A DNA stretch of 64,000 nucleotides, taken from positions 1,178,001-1,242,000 of the forward strand of contig NZ_CP011545.1 of the NCBI RefSeq assembly GCF_001021045.1. Direction: 5' to 3'. Positions 44,650 to 54,869 of the stretch are shown one piece after another. The DNA is from Corynebacterium testudinoris. GTDB taxonomy: Bacteria; Actinomycetota; Actinomycetes; Mycobacteriales; Mycobacteriaceae. The notes beneath the pieces are model-generated. The model was not told where the DNA came from. It worked only from the letters and a program-made list of their open reading frames with translations, and made no database searches. Numbering within the stretch: position 1 is the first letter of the stretch; each line of letters starts with the position of its first letter. Both the position numbers and the translations under genes were made by a program.

Positions 44650-46677
44650 ATGGCGTCCAAGACGACATCGACGTCGCAGCACATCCTTAAGGAGGTGGGC
44701 GGTGCCGAAAACGTTACCTCGTTGACGCACTGTGCCACTCGGCTGCGCTTCCAACTAGCCGACCAAGATAAGGTCGACGTCGCTGCCCTGGAATCAGATC
44801 CCGCCGTCCTCGGTGTGGTTAAGCAAGGCACCACCGGTCTGCAGGTGGTGATGGGCGGTGGCGTGGCTGAGTACTACGGCGACATCACGAAAGAGCCCGG
44901 AATGGGTGACTCGGATGAGAAGGCTGCTTCGTCGAAGAAGGAGTACGGCGGCGTTCGGTCCCGCTACTCGTTCATCGACTACGCCTTCGAATTCCTCTCT
45001 GATACTTTCCGCCCGATCCTGTGGGCACTGCTCGGCGCTTCGCTGATCATCACCTTGTTGGTCCTCGCCGATACCTTCGGCTTGCAGGACTTCCGCGCGC
45101 CGATGGATGAGCAGCCGCCGACGTACGTGTTCATGCATGCCATGTGGCGTTCGGTGTTCTACTTCCTGCCGATCATGGTGGGTGCCACCGCAGCCCGCAA
45201 GCTGGGCGCCAACGAATGGGTGGGCGCCGCAATCCCGGCCGCCCTGCTCACCCCGGAGTTCCTCGCCCTCGGCGAGCCCGGCGACGTGGTCCAGGTCTTT
45301 GGCCTGCCCATGGTCATCAACAGCTACGCCGGTCAGGTCTTCCCGCCGCTCATCGCCGCTATTGGCCTGTTCTGGGTGGAGAAGGGTCTGAAGAAGATCA
45401 TTCCTTCGTCGGTCCAGATGGTGTTCGTGCCGTTCTTCTCGCTGCTCATCATGATCCCGGCTACCGCCTTCTTCCTCGGCCCATTCGGCATCTTTATCGG
45501 TGAGGGAATCTCGAGCTTCCTCGACGCGGTTAACAACTTCTCGCCGTTCATCCTGGCCATCATCATTCCTTTGCTGTACCCGTTCCTGGTTCCGCTGGGT
45601 CTGCACTGGCCGCTCAACGCCATCATGATCCAGAACATCGCCACCCTCGGCTACGACTTCATCCAGGGCCCCATGGGTGCATGGAACTTCGCCTGCTTCG
45701 GTGTGGTCACCGGCGTCATGATCGTCTCCCTCCGCGAGGGCAACAAGTCCATGCGCCAGGTCTCCCTTGGTGGCATGATGGCCGGTCTGCTCGGTGGTAT
45801 TTCGGAGCCCTCCCTCTACGGTGTTCTCCTGCGCTTCAGGAAGTCCTACGCTCGACTGCTGCCGGGTTGTTTCCTGGGCGGCGTCGTCATGGGCATCTTC
45901 AACATCAAGGCATACGCCTTCGTCTTCACCTCCCTGCTCACCATCCCGGCCATGGACCCGTGGTGGGGCTACACCATCGGCATCGCCGTGGCGTTCTTCA
46001 CCTCGATGTTCTTGGTCATCTTCTTCGACTACCGCACCAAGGACGAGAAGGCCGAGGCTTTGGCCAAGATTGCCGCTGAGCGCGAAGCTGCCAATGAGGC
46101 AGAAGAAGAGCGTATCGACGCTGCGTCGCTGGACGCCGCAGTCATCGGCGGCGCTGCCGCCGCAGGTGGCACCGCTACCGCGACCGCTGTCAAGCCTGCT
46201 CTCATGGCTGGTGCCATCACTGAGCTCGGTGCCCCGCTCGAGGGCCGGGTCATGCCGCTCGCCGAGGTTCCGGATGCTGCTTTCGCTAGCGGTGCCCTGG
46301 GCAATGGCGTTGGTATCGAGCCGATCGGCGACACCGTCGTTGCCCCGGCGGACGGCCTCATCCTCACCGTGCAAAAGACCGGCCACGCTGTCGGCCTGCG
46401 CCTGGATAGCGGCGTGGAGCTGCTCATCCACATCGGCGTCGACACTGTGCAGATGAATGGCGAAGGCTTCGAGGTTCTCGTGGAGAGGCGCCAGCAGGTC
46501 ACTGCCGGAACCCCGCTCATCCGCTTCGACACCGCCAAGATCGCGGAGGCTGGTTTCTCTGCCGTCACCCCGGTGCTCGTGGTGAACACGAAGAAGTTCG
46601 CGTCGGTCGAGGGTCACCCCGCAGAGCACGTCAACCTGGGTGACAACATCATCACCATCAAGGCCAACGACGAGTAA
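44650..46677 (+). CDS. ptsG: PTS glucose-specific enzyme IIBCA
   Basis: 675 residues from the ATG at 44650 with GAAAGG upstream. Order EIIB-EIIC-EIIA: the phosphorylated Cys is in LTHCATRLRFQL near residue 28, the EIIC channel covers about 100-480, and the EIIA His is in LLIHIGVDTVQMNGEGF near 605. It imports glucose with phosphorylation by HPr. Sequence blocks such as FLSDTFRPILWALLGASLII are essentially those of C. glutamicum PtsG. An Ala/Thr-rich linker (about 490-535) joins EIIC to EIIA. It lies between rpsA and coaE, as in C. glutamicum. Confidence 0.96.
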   Translation: MASKTTSTSQHILKEVGGAENVTSLTHCATRLRFQLADQDKVDVAALESDPAVLGVVKQGTTGLQVVMGGGVAEYYGDITKEPGMGDSDEKAASSKKEYGGVRSRYSFIDYAFEFLSDTFRPILWALLGASLIITLLVLADTFGLQDFRAPMDEQPPTYVFMHAMWRSVFYFLPIMVGATAARKLGANEWVGAAIPAALLTPEFLALGEPGDVVQVFGLPMVINSYAGQVFPPLIAAIGLFWVEKGLKKIIPSSVQMVFVPFFSLLIMIPATAFFLGPFGIFIGEGISSFLDAVNNFSPFILAIIIPLLYPFLVPLGLHWPLNAIMIQNIATLGYDFIQGPMGAWNFACFGVVTGVMIVSLREGNKSMRQVSLGGMMAGLLGGISEPSLYGVLLRFRKSYARLLPGCFLGGVVMGIFNIKAYAFVFTSLLTIPAMDPWWGYTIGIAVAFFTSMFLVIFFDYRTKDEKAEALAKIAAEREAANEAEEERIDAASLDAAVIGGAAAAGGTATATAVKPALMAGAITELGAPLEGRVMPLAEVPDAAFASGALGNGVGIEPIGDTVVAPADGLILTVQKTGHAVGLRLDSGVELLIHIGVDTVQMNGEGFEVLVERRQQVTAGTPLIRFDTAKIAEAGFSAVTPVLVVNTKKFASVEGHPAEHVNLGDNIITIKANDE

Positions 46678-46694
46678 AAGCTAGACTCGGGTTC

Positions 46695-47300
46695 ATGCTT
46701 CGCATTGGACTCACCGGAGGGATCGGCAGCGGTAAAACTACCGTTGCCGATCTTTTGCGTTCCCACGGCCTACCAATCATTGACGCGGACCTCATTGCCC
46801 GCGACATCGTCAAGCCTGGGCAGCCCGCCTTGGCGGAGTTGGCGCAGGCCTTTGGCCACGACATCCTCAACGAGGACGGCTCCCTTAACCGCTCACTATT
46901 GGCCACCCGCGCCTTCGTGGACTCCGAGCACACCGAGCTGCTCAACTCCATCACTCACCCGCGGATTCAGGCCGAGACGGCGCGTCGTTTTGCCGCGGCA
47001 GAGGCGGCGGGGGAGAAGGCGGTGGTCTACGACATGCCACTGTTGGTGGACAACGGGCTGCACGAGGCCATGGACTTAGTCGTGGTCGTGGATGTCGATG
47101 CTGAGACGCGCGTGGCCCGCCTGGTGGCCTGGCGTGGGCTCACGGAAGAGGACGCCCGGCGGCGCTTGGACGCGCAAATTTCGGATGAGGTGCGGCTGGC
47201 GCCGGCGGACGTGGTTATTGATAACAATGGCAATCTGGAAAGCCTCGACCGGCAGGTCGCTGATCTCATCGAGCGTATTCGTGGCTTGGAAGTGACATGA
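46695..47300 (+). CDS. coaE: Dephospho-CoA kinase
   Basis: 201 residues, the usual length for the stand-alone enzyme. The P-loop LTGGIGSGKTTVADLL is at residues 6-21, followed by IIDADLIARDIV with the conserved Asp and Arg. The lid region is RGLTEEDARRRLDAQ. It phosphorylates dephospho-CoA in the last step of CoA synthesis. Mycobacterial CoaE carries an extra C-terminal UPF0157 domain, which is absent here. Confidence 0.96.
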   Translation: MLRIGLTGGIGSGKTTVADLLRSHGLPIIDADLIARDIVKPGQPALAELAQAFGHDILNEDGSLNRSLLATRAFVDSEHTELLNSITHPRIQAETARRFAAAEAAGEKAVVYDMPLLVDNGLHEAMDLVVVVDVDAETRVARLVAWRGLTEEDARRRLDAQISDEVRLAPADVVIDNNGNLESLDRQVADLIERIRGLEVT

Positions 47301-47307
47301 TCAAGTC

Positions 47308-47808
47308 ATGGACTACCACCCACATGTTGCGCCCTTCGCCTTCCTCATCGGAACCTGGCACGGTGAGGGCCACGGACACTATCCGACCATCTCGGACTTT
47401 CGCTATATCGAGACCGTGACGTTCACGGCGCTGCCCGGCAAACCCTTCCTGCGCTACGAACAACGCACGCGACATCTCGACACCGGGGCGCCCATGCACA
47501 CCGAGCTCGGCTTCCTCCGCCCCCAACCGGACGGCAGGATTGAACTCATCCTCGCGCAGCCCACCGGCCAGACCGAACTCCTCCACGGCACAGCCGAGCT
47601 TATCGACGACCGCGCCACCCTCACCTTCGATGAATCGACGGTGAGCAACTCCCGCACGTCCAAGCCCGTCGAGTCGACGGCCCGCACCTACATCATCGAT
47701 GGCGACGTCCTGACCACGACGTTTGATATGGCAGCTGCCGGCCAACCCCGCCAACGCCATCTGGACAGTGTGCTGAGAAAGGCCGAGGGCGACGGCGCGG
47801 ACGACTAA
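47308..47808 (+). CDS. Nitrobindin-like FABP-family heme protein
   Basis: 166 residues forming one beta-barrel domain. The N-terminal [14 protein letters not shown] is the GxWxGxG signature of nitrobindins (THAP4/FABP-like), and the C-terminal [22 protein letters not shown] contains the candidate heme-ligand His. Actinobacterial members bind heme and may isomerise peroxynitrite. It starts 7 bp after coaE and ends 26 bp before uvrB. The LexA-box-like site lies in that gap. Confidence 0.85.
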   Translation: MDYHPHVAPFAFLIGTWHGEGHGHYPTISDFRYIETVTFTALPGKPFLRYEQRTRHLDTGAPMHTELGFLRPQPDGRIELILAQPTGQTELLHGTAELIDDRATLTFDESTVSNSRTSKPVESTARTYIIDGDVLTTTFDMAAAGQPRQRHLDSVLRKAEGDGADD

Positions 47809-47810
47809 CA

Positions 47811-47826
47811 CCGAACAGGTGTACCA
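47811..47826. promoter_or_regulatory. LexA (SOS) box candidate upstream of uvrB
   Basis: CCGAACAGGTGTACCA matches 11 of 14 specified positions of the corynebacterial SOS consensus TCGAACANNTGTTCGA. It ends 8 bp before the uvrB start. The position over the start region fits repression of uvrB by LexA. Confidence 0.6.
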
Positions 47827-47834
47827 TGTGGGCC

Positions 47835-49931
<2,097 letters not shown>

Positions 49932-49941
49932 TCTGGAGGGC

Positions 49942-50397
49942 ATGATTACGTACAACAGCATCGCCGTCGGCACCGATGGGTCTGATTCCTCCCTCTTGGC
50001 TGTTCGTGCCGCAGCCAGCCTGGCTCGCGTCTATGACGCCACCCTCGTCATTATCGTCGCGTGGCACTCCGCTTCCGGATCCCTGCTCAATTCGCCGCAC
50101 TCGGATGTCTCGGCCATCCCGATCGTCGGAGAGGACGTCGCGGACGAGTACTTGCGCGACGCACGGGTTGTCGCGGAGGAGGAAGGCGCCACCAAGATCG
50201 ACCTGCGGAAGCGTGCGGGTGCCCCCGCAGCGGTCCTCGTCCAAGAAGTCGAGGATAATGGGATTGACCTGCTGGTCGTGGGCAACAAGGGTGTCAATAC
50301 CTTGACCGGCAGGGTGTTTGGCAATATCCCGACTGAGGTCGTCCGTCATTCCTCGGTCAACGTTATGATCGTGAATACCGAAGGCGTCGATTCCTAA
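49942..50397 (+). CDS. Universal stress protein, copy 1
   Basis: 151 residues from the ATG at 49942, which has GGAGG upstream. UspA fold: IAVGTDGSDSSLLAVRAAASLA at the N-terminus. The nucleotide-loop motif reads VVGNKGVNTLTGRVFGN. In this G2xG9xG(S/T) pattern the last position is Asn where ATP-binding members have Ser or Thr, so nucleotide binding may differ. A paralogue follows 61 bp downstream. The neighbourhood of uvrB and uvrA matches the mycobacterial Rv1636 locus. Confidence 0.9.
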   Translation: MITYNSIAVGTDGSDSSLLAVRAAASLARVYDATLVIIVAWHSASGSLLNSPHSDVSAIPIVGEDVADEYLRDARVVAEEEGATKIDLRKRAGAPAAVLVQEVEDNGIDLLVVGNKGVNTLTGRVFGNIPTEVVRHSSVNVMIVNTEGVDS

Positions 50398-50458
50398 CGC
50401 GTATCGTTGCTAACATAGCTCAATCAATCACCTCCGAGGAAAGGTCCTGACAAGTCCC

Positions 50459-50902
50459 ATGAGTGATAACTACCAAAAGATCGTTGTTGGCACGGACGGC
50501 TCGAAGTCTTCCCTGTTGGCCGTCGAGCGCGCTGCCCGAATCGCCGCGGCATTCGACGCCACCCTCATCATTGGCTGCGCCTACTACGAGGATAAGGACG
50601 CGGCCTCCAAGACGCTGCGTCAGGATTCGGTGACGATCCTGGGCGACGAGACCGCCCAGGCTAACCTCGCCGCTGGTGAAGAGGCTGCCCGTGCGGTCGG
50701 CGCCACCAAGATCGAGAAGGCCATCCGCCCGGGCACCCCGGTCGAGGCCCTCATGGCCATTGTGAACGACAACAAGGCTGATCTGCTCGTCGTCGGTAAC
50801 CGTGGCATCAACTCCCTCACCGGTCGCCTGCTCGGCTCCGTCCCAGCGGATGTTGCCCGTCAGTCGGACTGTGACGTCATGATCGTCCACACCGTCGCTT
50901 AA
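50459..50902 (+). CDS. Universal stress protein, copy 2
   Basis: 147 residues. VVGTDGSKSSLLAVERAARIAAAFDATLIIG and the full ATP-loop motif VVGNRGINSLTGRLLGSVP (with Ser) indicate an ATP-binding UspA. It is clearly paralogous to copy 1, sharing the FDATL/YDATL and EGATKI/VGATKI segments, so the pair arose by tandem duplication. GAGGAAAGG lies upstream but about 15 nt away. A strong terminator follows at 50917. Confidence 0.92.
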   Translation: MSDNYQKIVVGTDGSKSSLLAVERAARIAAAFDATLIIGCAYYEDKDAASKTLRQDSVTILGDETAQANLAAGEEAARAVGATKIEKAIRPGTPVEALMAIVNDNKADLLVVGNRGINSLTGRLLGSVPADVARQSDCDVMIVHTVA

Positions 50903-50916
50903 GACACGTTTGCACA

Positions 50917-50947
50917 AAGGGGCCCTTGTTGGGCCCCTTTTTTTGTT
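50917..50947. terminator. Terminator between usp2 and the helicase gene
   Basis: AAGGGGCCC, loop TTGTT, GGGCCCCTT followed by TTTTTTT. The A run on the left side makes it usable from both directions, serving the convergent usp2 and helicase transcripts. Confidence 0.93.
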
Positions 50948-53111
50948 ATGCCTCGGGCAGCTCACCGACGATGGTCAACGTCTGCGTCGCTCGGGTGATG
51001 GCGACGTAGAGGTCCTGCCAGCCTTGCGGTGATTGCGCGACGATCGCCGCGGGGTCTTCCACGATGACGTGGTCGAACTCCAGGCCCTTTACTTCCGTGA
51101 CGTTATCAGCGGTGATGAGCTGGGTGAGTCCTTCGTCCTCCACGGGGACCTCGGAACCGGCGGGGAGGAAGCGCACTGGCTGGCCGGATTCGCGGATGGT
51201 CAGAGCCGGTGTTGCAGCTGGATCGATTATCGCCAGGATTTGGTTGGCTACCTCCATGATCTCGGCGGGGGTGCGGTAGTTGACGGTCAGCTCGTGGTGG
51301 CGGAATCGGGTGCCCACGAATGGTTCCAGTGCCGTCGCCCACGTGTCCACGCCGGCGGGGGAGCCGGTCTGGGCGGTATCGCCGACGAGCGTCATCCAGC
51401 GAGAGGGGATGCGGCGGAAGACCATCCGCCATTCCATCGGGGATAGCTCTTGGGCTTCGTCGACGATGACGTGGCCGTATGCCCAGTTGTGGTCGGCCCG
51501 GGCGCGCTCGGCGGTGGAGAGGGAGTCGCGGGTGTCTTGGCGGCGGGCGAGGGTTTCGGCGTCGATGACGTCGGTTGCGGCGAGGTGTTCGGCGTCGAAA
51601 ATGTCGCCGAGGTCATCGTCGTCGACGGAGGCGGATGATTCGAGGATATCGAGCAATTCCTGGGCGTCGTCGATATCTTCCTCGGACGTCGCTTCGGCGG
51701 TGGCGTCCTCGGGCAGGCCGATGAGGACGGCGAGTTCGTCGAGCAGCGCCGCATCGGCAGCCGACCATTCGGAGCCAGCCGGGCGGAGCAGTGCCTGGCG
51801 GGTTTCGTCGTCGTAGGCGCTGGCAGCAGCGTCGATAGCCTCGGCAGACTCCAACAATTCGCGCAGGACGCGCTGCGGGGTCAGCTCAGGCCAGAAGCGG
51901 TCAATGAGCTTATCGACGTCCGCCTCTTCCGCCAGGTCATCATGCAACTGGTCGACGTCGGCGGCGGAGAGGAGGTTCTTCCCTCCGAGGGGATCGGCGC
52001 CGATCTTCTCCGCGAGCTGGCGAGCGAGCTGATCGATGAGGTGCTCAGCGAACACCGCGCGAGCCTCGTTGTGTGGACGACGCGCGCGGCGCGCGCGGGT
52101 GCGCGCGGCCTTGACCATCGGGGCGTCGATAAGCAGGGTGAGCGACCCGTGTGCTAGTTCGACGGGGTCCTCCAGCAGGGTTTGATAGGCGCGGACCGCT
52201 TCGGTGAGGATGGTGACCATTTCCTCCGACCCTTTGATCTCGCGGGTGAGCAGGGATTCTTCCGCGGTGCCGGACACGCCGGGGTAGAGGTCGCCGACGG
52301 TGGAGAGCACTACGCCGGTCTCGCCGAGTTCGGGGAGGACGTGAGAGATGTAGTCGAGGAACGTTGAGTTGGGACCGACGATGAGGACGCCGGTCTTGGA
52401 CAGCCGCTCGCGGGCGGTGTACAGCAGATACGCGACGCGGTGCAGTGCGACGGCGGTCTTGCCCGTGCCTGGTCCACCCTCGACGACCATGACGCCGCGG
52501 GTCTCATCGCGAATAATGAGGTCCTGCTCGCGCTGAATCGTCTCCACAATAGACTTCATGCGCCCGGTGCGGGCCGCCTTCATCGCCTGGAACAGGGCTG
52601 ATTCGCCGCCGACCCCACTGCGCCCCTGGCCAGCTAGTTCGCCCGAGAGATACTCGTCATCAATGCCAGTGACCTCGCGCCCCGTCGTGCGGATGTGGCG
52701 GCGCAAGTGGACGCCCTCGGGCTGAGCGGTAGTGGCGAGGTAGAACGGGCGGGCCATGGGCACGCGCCAATCCAGCAGGAGAGTGCGGTAGCCCTCCTCG
52801 CGAATATCCAGGCCCATGCGGCCGACGTAGCGACGATCCAGCCCCGGGCCCTCGGCCGGATCAGCGATATCGATGCGGCCAAAAACCAAGCCCAACTGGG
52901 CGAGATTCAGGCGGTCAAGTTTGGAATTGAGACTGTGATACTCAGTCTCGCGGCGGATGAGGGCATCCGCGTCCGGGTTAGCGGGGTCGACTTCTAGTTG
53001 AACTTCGGCCAGGCGCTGGTTGGCCTGTGACACTTCTGCGTCAAGACGCGCGAACAGGCCATCCGTGTAGGCCTGTTCGCGCGCTAACTCCCGATTGTCG
53101 TGCTCAGTCAA
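50946..53111 (-). CDS. HelD/HelR-type UvrD-like ATPase (RNA polymerase recycling)
   Basis: 721 residues from a TTG at 53111 (next residues TEHDNRELAREQAY), chosen because AGGAGG precedes it by 9 nt. Longer frames with upstream ATGs run into the preceding gene. The N-terminal coiled coil (about 1-70) is the arm that enters RNA polymerase in HelD. Walker A GGPGTGKTAVALHR is near residue 215, Walker B VDEAQELSPMEWR near 558, and VAITRATQTLTIVGEL closes the C-terminus. Mycobacterial and Streptomyces relatives eject RNA polymerase from DNA and can confer rifamycin tolerance. Confidence 0.85.
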   Translation of the reverse strand: MTEHDNRELAREQAYTDGLFARLDAEVSQANQRLAEVQLEVDPANPDADALIRRETEYHSLNSKLDRLNLAQLGLVFGRIDIADPAEGPGLDRRYVGRMGLDIREEGYRTLLLDWRVPMARPFYLATTAQPEGVHLRRHIRTTGREVTGIDDEYLSGELAGQGRSGVGGESALFQAMKAARTGRMKSIVETIQREQDLIIRDETRGVMVVEGGPGTGKTAVALHRVAYLLYTARERLSKTGVLIVGPNSTFLDYISHVLPELGETGVVLSTVGDLYPGVSGTAEESLLTREIKGSEEMVTILTEAVRAYQTLLEDPVELAHGSLTLLIDAPMVKAARTRARRARRPHNEARAVFAEHLIDQLARQLAEKIGADPLGGKNLLSAADVDQLHDDLAEEADVDKLIDRFWPELTPQRVLRELLESAEAIDAAASAYDDETRQALLRPAGSEWSAADAALLDELAVLIGLPEDATAEATSEEDIDDAQELLDILESSASVDDDDLGDIFDAEHLAATDVIDAETLARRQDTRDSLSTAERARADHNWAYGHVIVDEAQELSPMEWRMVFRRIPSRWMTLVGDTAQTGSPAGVDTWATALEPFVGTRFRHHELTVNYRTPAEIMEVANQILAIIDPAATPALTIRESGQPVRFLPAGSEVPVEDEGLTQLITADNVTEVKGLEFDHVIVEDPAAIVAQSPQGWQDLYVAITRATQTLTIVGELPEA

Positions 53112-53157
53112 GCGTGGTACCTCCTGGAAGAACGGAGGCACCATCATAGCGCAATAC

Positions 53158-54069
53158 TTAGCGCAGGTCGCCGACCTTCTTTTGAGCCTTGTGAATCGCC
53201 TTGTTGGCGCGGCCCTGGAGCTTGGAGGCGTTCTTGCGAGCCTTCTTCGCAGCGCGGCCGGACTTCTTCTCTGCCTGGGCATATGCCTCGTCGGCGCGAT
53301 CCTGGGCCTTGGCAGCGGTCTTCACCACTGACTTGCGGGCAGCCTTGGCGTTGTCCTGAGCGGCAGACAGCCAATCGTCCTTGTTCTCCGAGACGTAATC
53401 GGAGACCTTGTGAGCGGCGCCAGCAGCCACAGCAGTGGCCGTGGTGGCAGCTGCGGCGGCAGAGTCGAACCACTCGTCCTTGTTGTCGGCCACGTAATCC
53501 TGGGCGCGGGTGGCGTACTCGGAGACCTTCTCGGAGGCATCCTCGAACCAATCGCGGGCATTGTCGCCCAGCTTCTCCGTCTCGGACTTGGTGGGCAGGG
53601 CAGCCTGAACCTTCTGGTTAGCGTTCTCGACGGCCTTGTTGGCGCGCCAGCGAACGCCCGGCTTGCCCTGGGTGTCCATGGAGGTGATGAGCAGGCCACC
53701 GAGCAGAGCCGCGTTGGTGAGGAAGCCGGAGCGGCGAGCCTGGCGCTCCTGCTTGTCCTGGGTCTCCCAGAACGCGTGGCGGCTGATCATCGTCGGCACA
53801 GCGAGGATAGCCAGCGCCGAGGCCGAGACGCGAGGCAGGAAACCGACGGCCAGGGCAGCGCCGGACGCAACCTTGGCGCCACCGATAGCGCGGACGACCA
53901 ACTCCGGGTCCTGCGGGACCTGGCGGGCGTACTGGCGGGGGAGGATCGCACGCACGCGATTGATGAGGGACTCCGCGTTCTCCGTGTGCTCCTTCGTGTT
54001 GAGGAGGCTGTCAGCACCGTCCGCAATGTAGACGGAAGCGATCATGGGTCGGGCAATCTTGCGGATCAT
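53158..54069 (-). CDS. DoxX-family membrane protein with a long Ala/Lys-rich tail
   Basis: 303 residues. The first 135 or so form a DoxX-like four-helix membrane domain (MIRKIARPMIASVYIADGADSL, VVRAIGGAKVASGAALAVG, FLTNAALLGGLLITSMD). The remaining 165 residues are an uninterrupted amphipathic Ala/Lys/Asp-rich helix region with repeats such as YVADNKDEWFDSA and YVSENKDDWLSAA. The very basic end has KKSGRAAKKARKNASK. The tail is cytoplasmic or periplasmic with unknown partner; nucleic acid or acidic-polymer binding is possible. It precedes the helicase gene by 46 bp on the same strand. Confidence 0.8.
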   Translation of the reverse strand: MIRKIARPMIASVYIADGADSLLNTKEHTENAESLINRVRAILPRQYARQVPQDPELVVRAIGGAKVASGAALAVGFLPRVSASALAILAVPTMISRHAFWETQDKQERQARRSGFLTNAALLGGLLITSMDTQGKPGVRWRANKAVENANQKVQAALPTKSETEKLGDNARDWFEDASEKVSEYATRAQDYVADNKDEWFDSAAAAATTATAVAAGAAHKVSDYVSENKDDWLSAAQDNAKAARKSVVKTAAKAQDRADEAYAQAEKKSGRAAKKARKNASKLQGRANKAIHKAQKKVGDLR

Positions 54070-54122
54070 CTCTGGCTCCTTTTATGCGACGTTTGTACTC
54101 AATCCACCTTAGCGAGTATTTC

Positions 54123-54737
54123 CTACCAACGGCGCTCCCACCAGATTTCTAGGTGCGGTCGTTCCGCACCAAGCGTGGTGGAGGCGCCGTGCCCGGGCTC
54201 GACAATGGTGTCATCAGAGTAGACGTCAAAGATTCGCTTCGACACATCGTTGAATAATCGGACGAAGTCGCTCTCCGAGGTGGTCTTGCCGAGGCCGCCA
54301 GGAAATAAGCTGTCGCCGACGAAGAGGTGGGTCTGGTCGTCGATCTCCGCGGAGATGGCCACGCCACCAGGGGTGTGGCCGCGGAGAATAGCTACCGGGA
54401 AGCTATGCCCAGCGAACTCGATCGTGTCGCCATGATTGAGCTCCACATCGACCGCAGCGGGCAACGCGGGAGTGTCCAGGAAGGACGCGTAGTGGGTCGC
54501 GCCAGTTGCCTCCAGGACCTCGACGAGGGCCCGGTGGTGATCGGGGTGACGGTGAGTTGTCAGGACCGCGGTGATGCGGGCTCCCGCTTCCTCGGCGAGG
54601 TTGAGCAGGGCGGGGGCGTTGTCCGCGGCGTCGATAAGCAATGCCTCATCCCCGGCGACGAGGAGGTAGCAGTTATTGTCCATCTCGGAAACGGACAGCT
54701 GGCGAAGGCTGAGTTCGGTAGGTGTCTGCGTAGTCAT
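54123..54737 (-). CDS. Metallo-beta-lactamase-fold hydrolase (glyoxalase II-like)
   Basis: 204 residues from the ATG at 54737; a 36-codon open extension covers the divergent uvrA promoter and is unlikely. The metal motif is THRHPDHHRAL (an HxHxDH variant with Arg, near residue 59). Further ligands are in LRGHTPGGVAI, VGDSLFPGG and VEPGHGAST. This matches the Rv1637c-type proteins that sit beside uvrA in actinobacteria. The substrate is unknown; a thioesterase activity is plausible. Confidence 0.88.
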   Translation of the reverse strand: MTTQTPTELSLRQLSVSEMDNNCYLLVAGDEALLIDAADNAPALLNLAEEAGARITAVLTTHRHPDHHRALVEVLEATGATHYASFLDTPALPAAVDVELNHGDTIEFAGHSFPVAILRGHTPGGVAISAEIDDQTHLFVGDSLFPGGLGKTTSESDFVRLFNDVSKRIFDVYSDDTIVEPGHGASTTLGAERPHLEIWWERRW

Positions 54738-54765
54738 AGTGACTAGAGTAGCCACGAAGGTAGCA

Positions 54766-54781
54766 TCGTTGGTATGTTCGA
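54766..54781. promoter_or_regulatory. LexA (SOS) box candidate upstream of uvrA
   Basis: TCGTTGGTATGTTCGA keeps the outer TCG and the complete TGTTCGA half of the consensus TCGAACANNTGTTCGA (10 of 14 positions). It lies 89 bp before the uvrA GTG, in the divergent region with the metallo-hydrolase gene. Confidence 0.5.
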
Positions 54782-54869
54782 GAAGTGAAAGCGGCCGGAA
54801 GGAAATCCGGCCGCGCGTTGTTGATGTTGGCAGTTGAGTGACCAAGGTCTAGAGAAGGGCGACAATAAA

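Noticed and set aside
44794..46629. A 611-codon open frame antisense to ptsG
   Set aside because: It is a mirror of the well-conserved ptsG gene, with low-complexity Glu/Asp/His-rich translation and no motifs.
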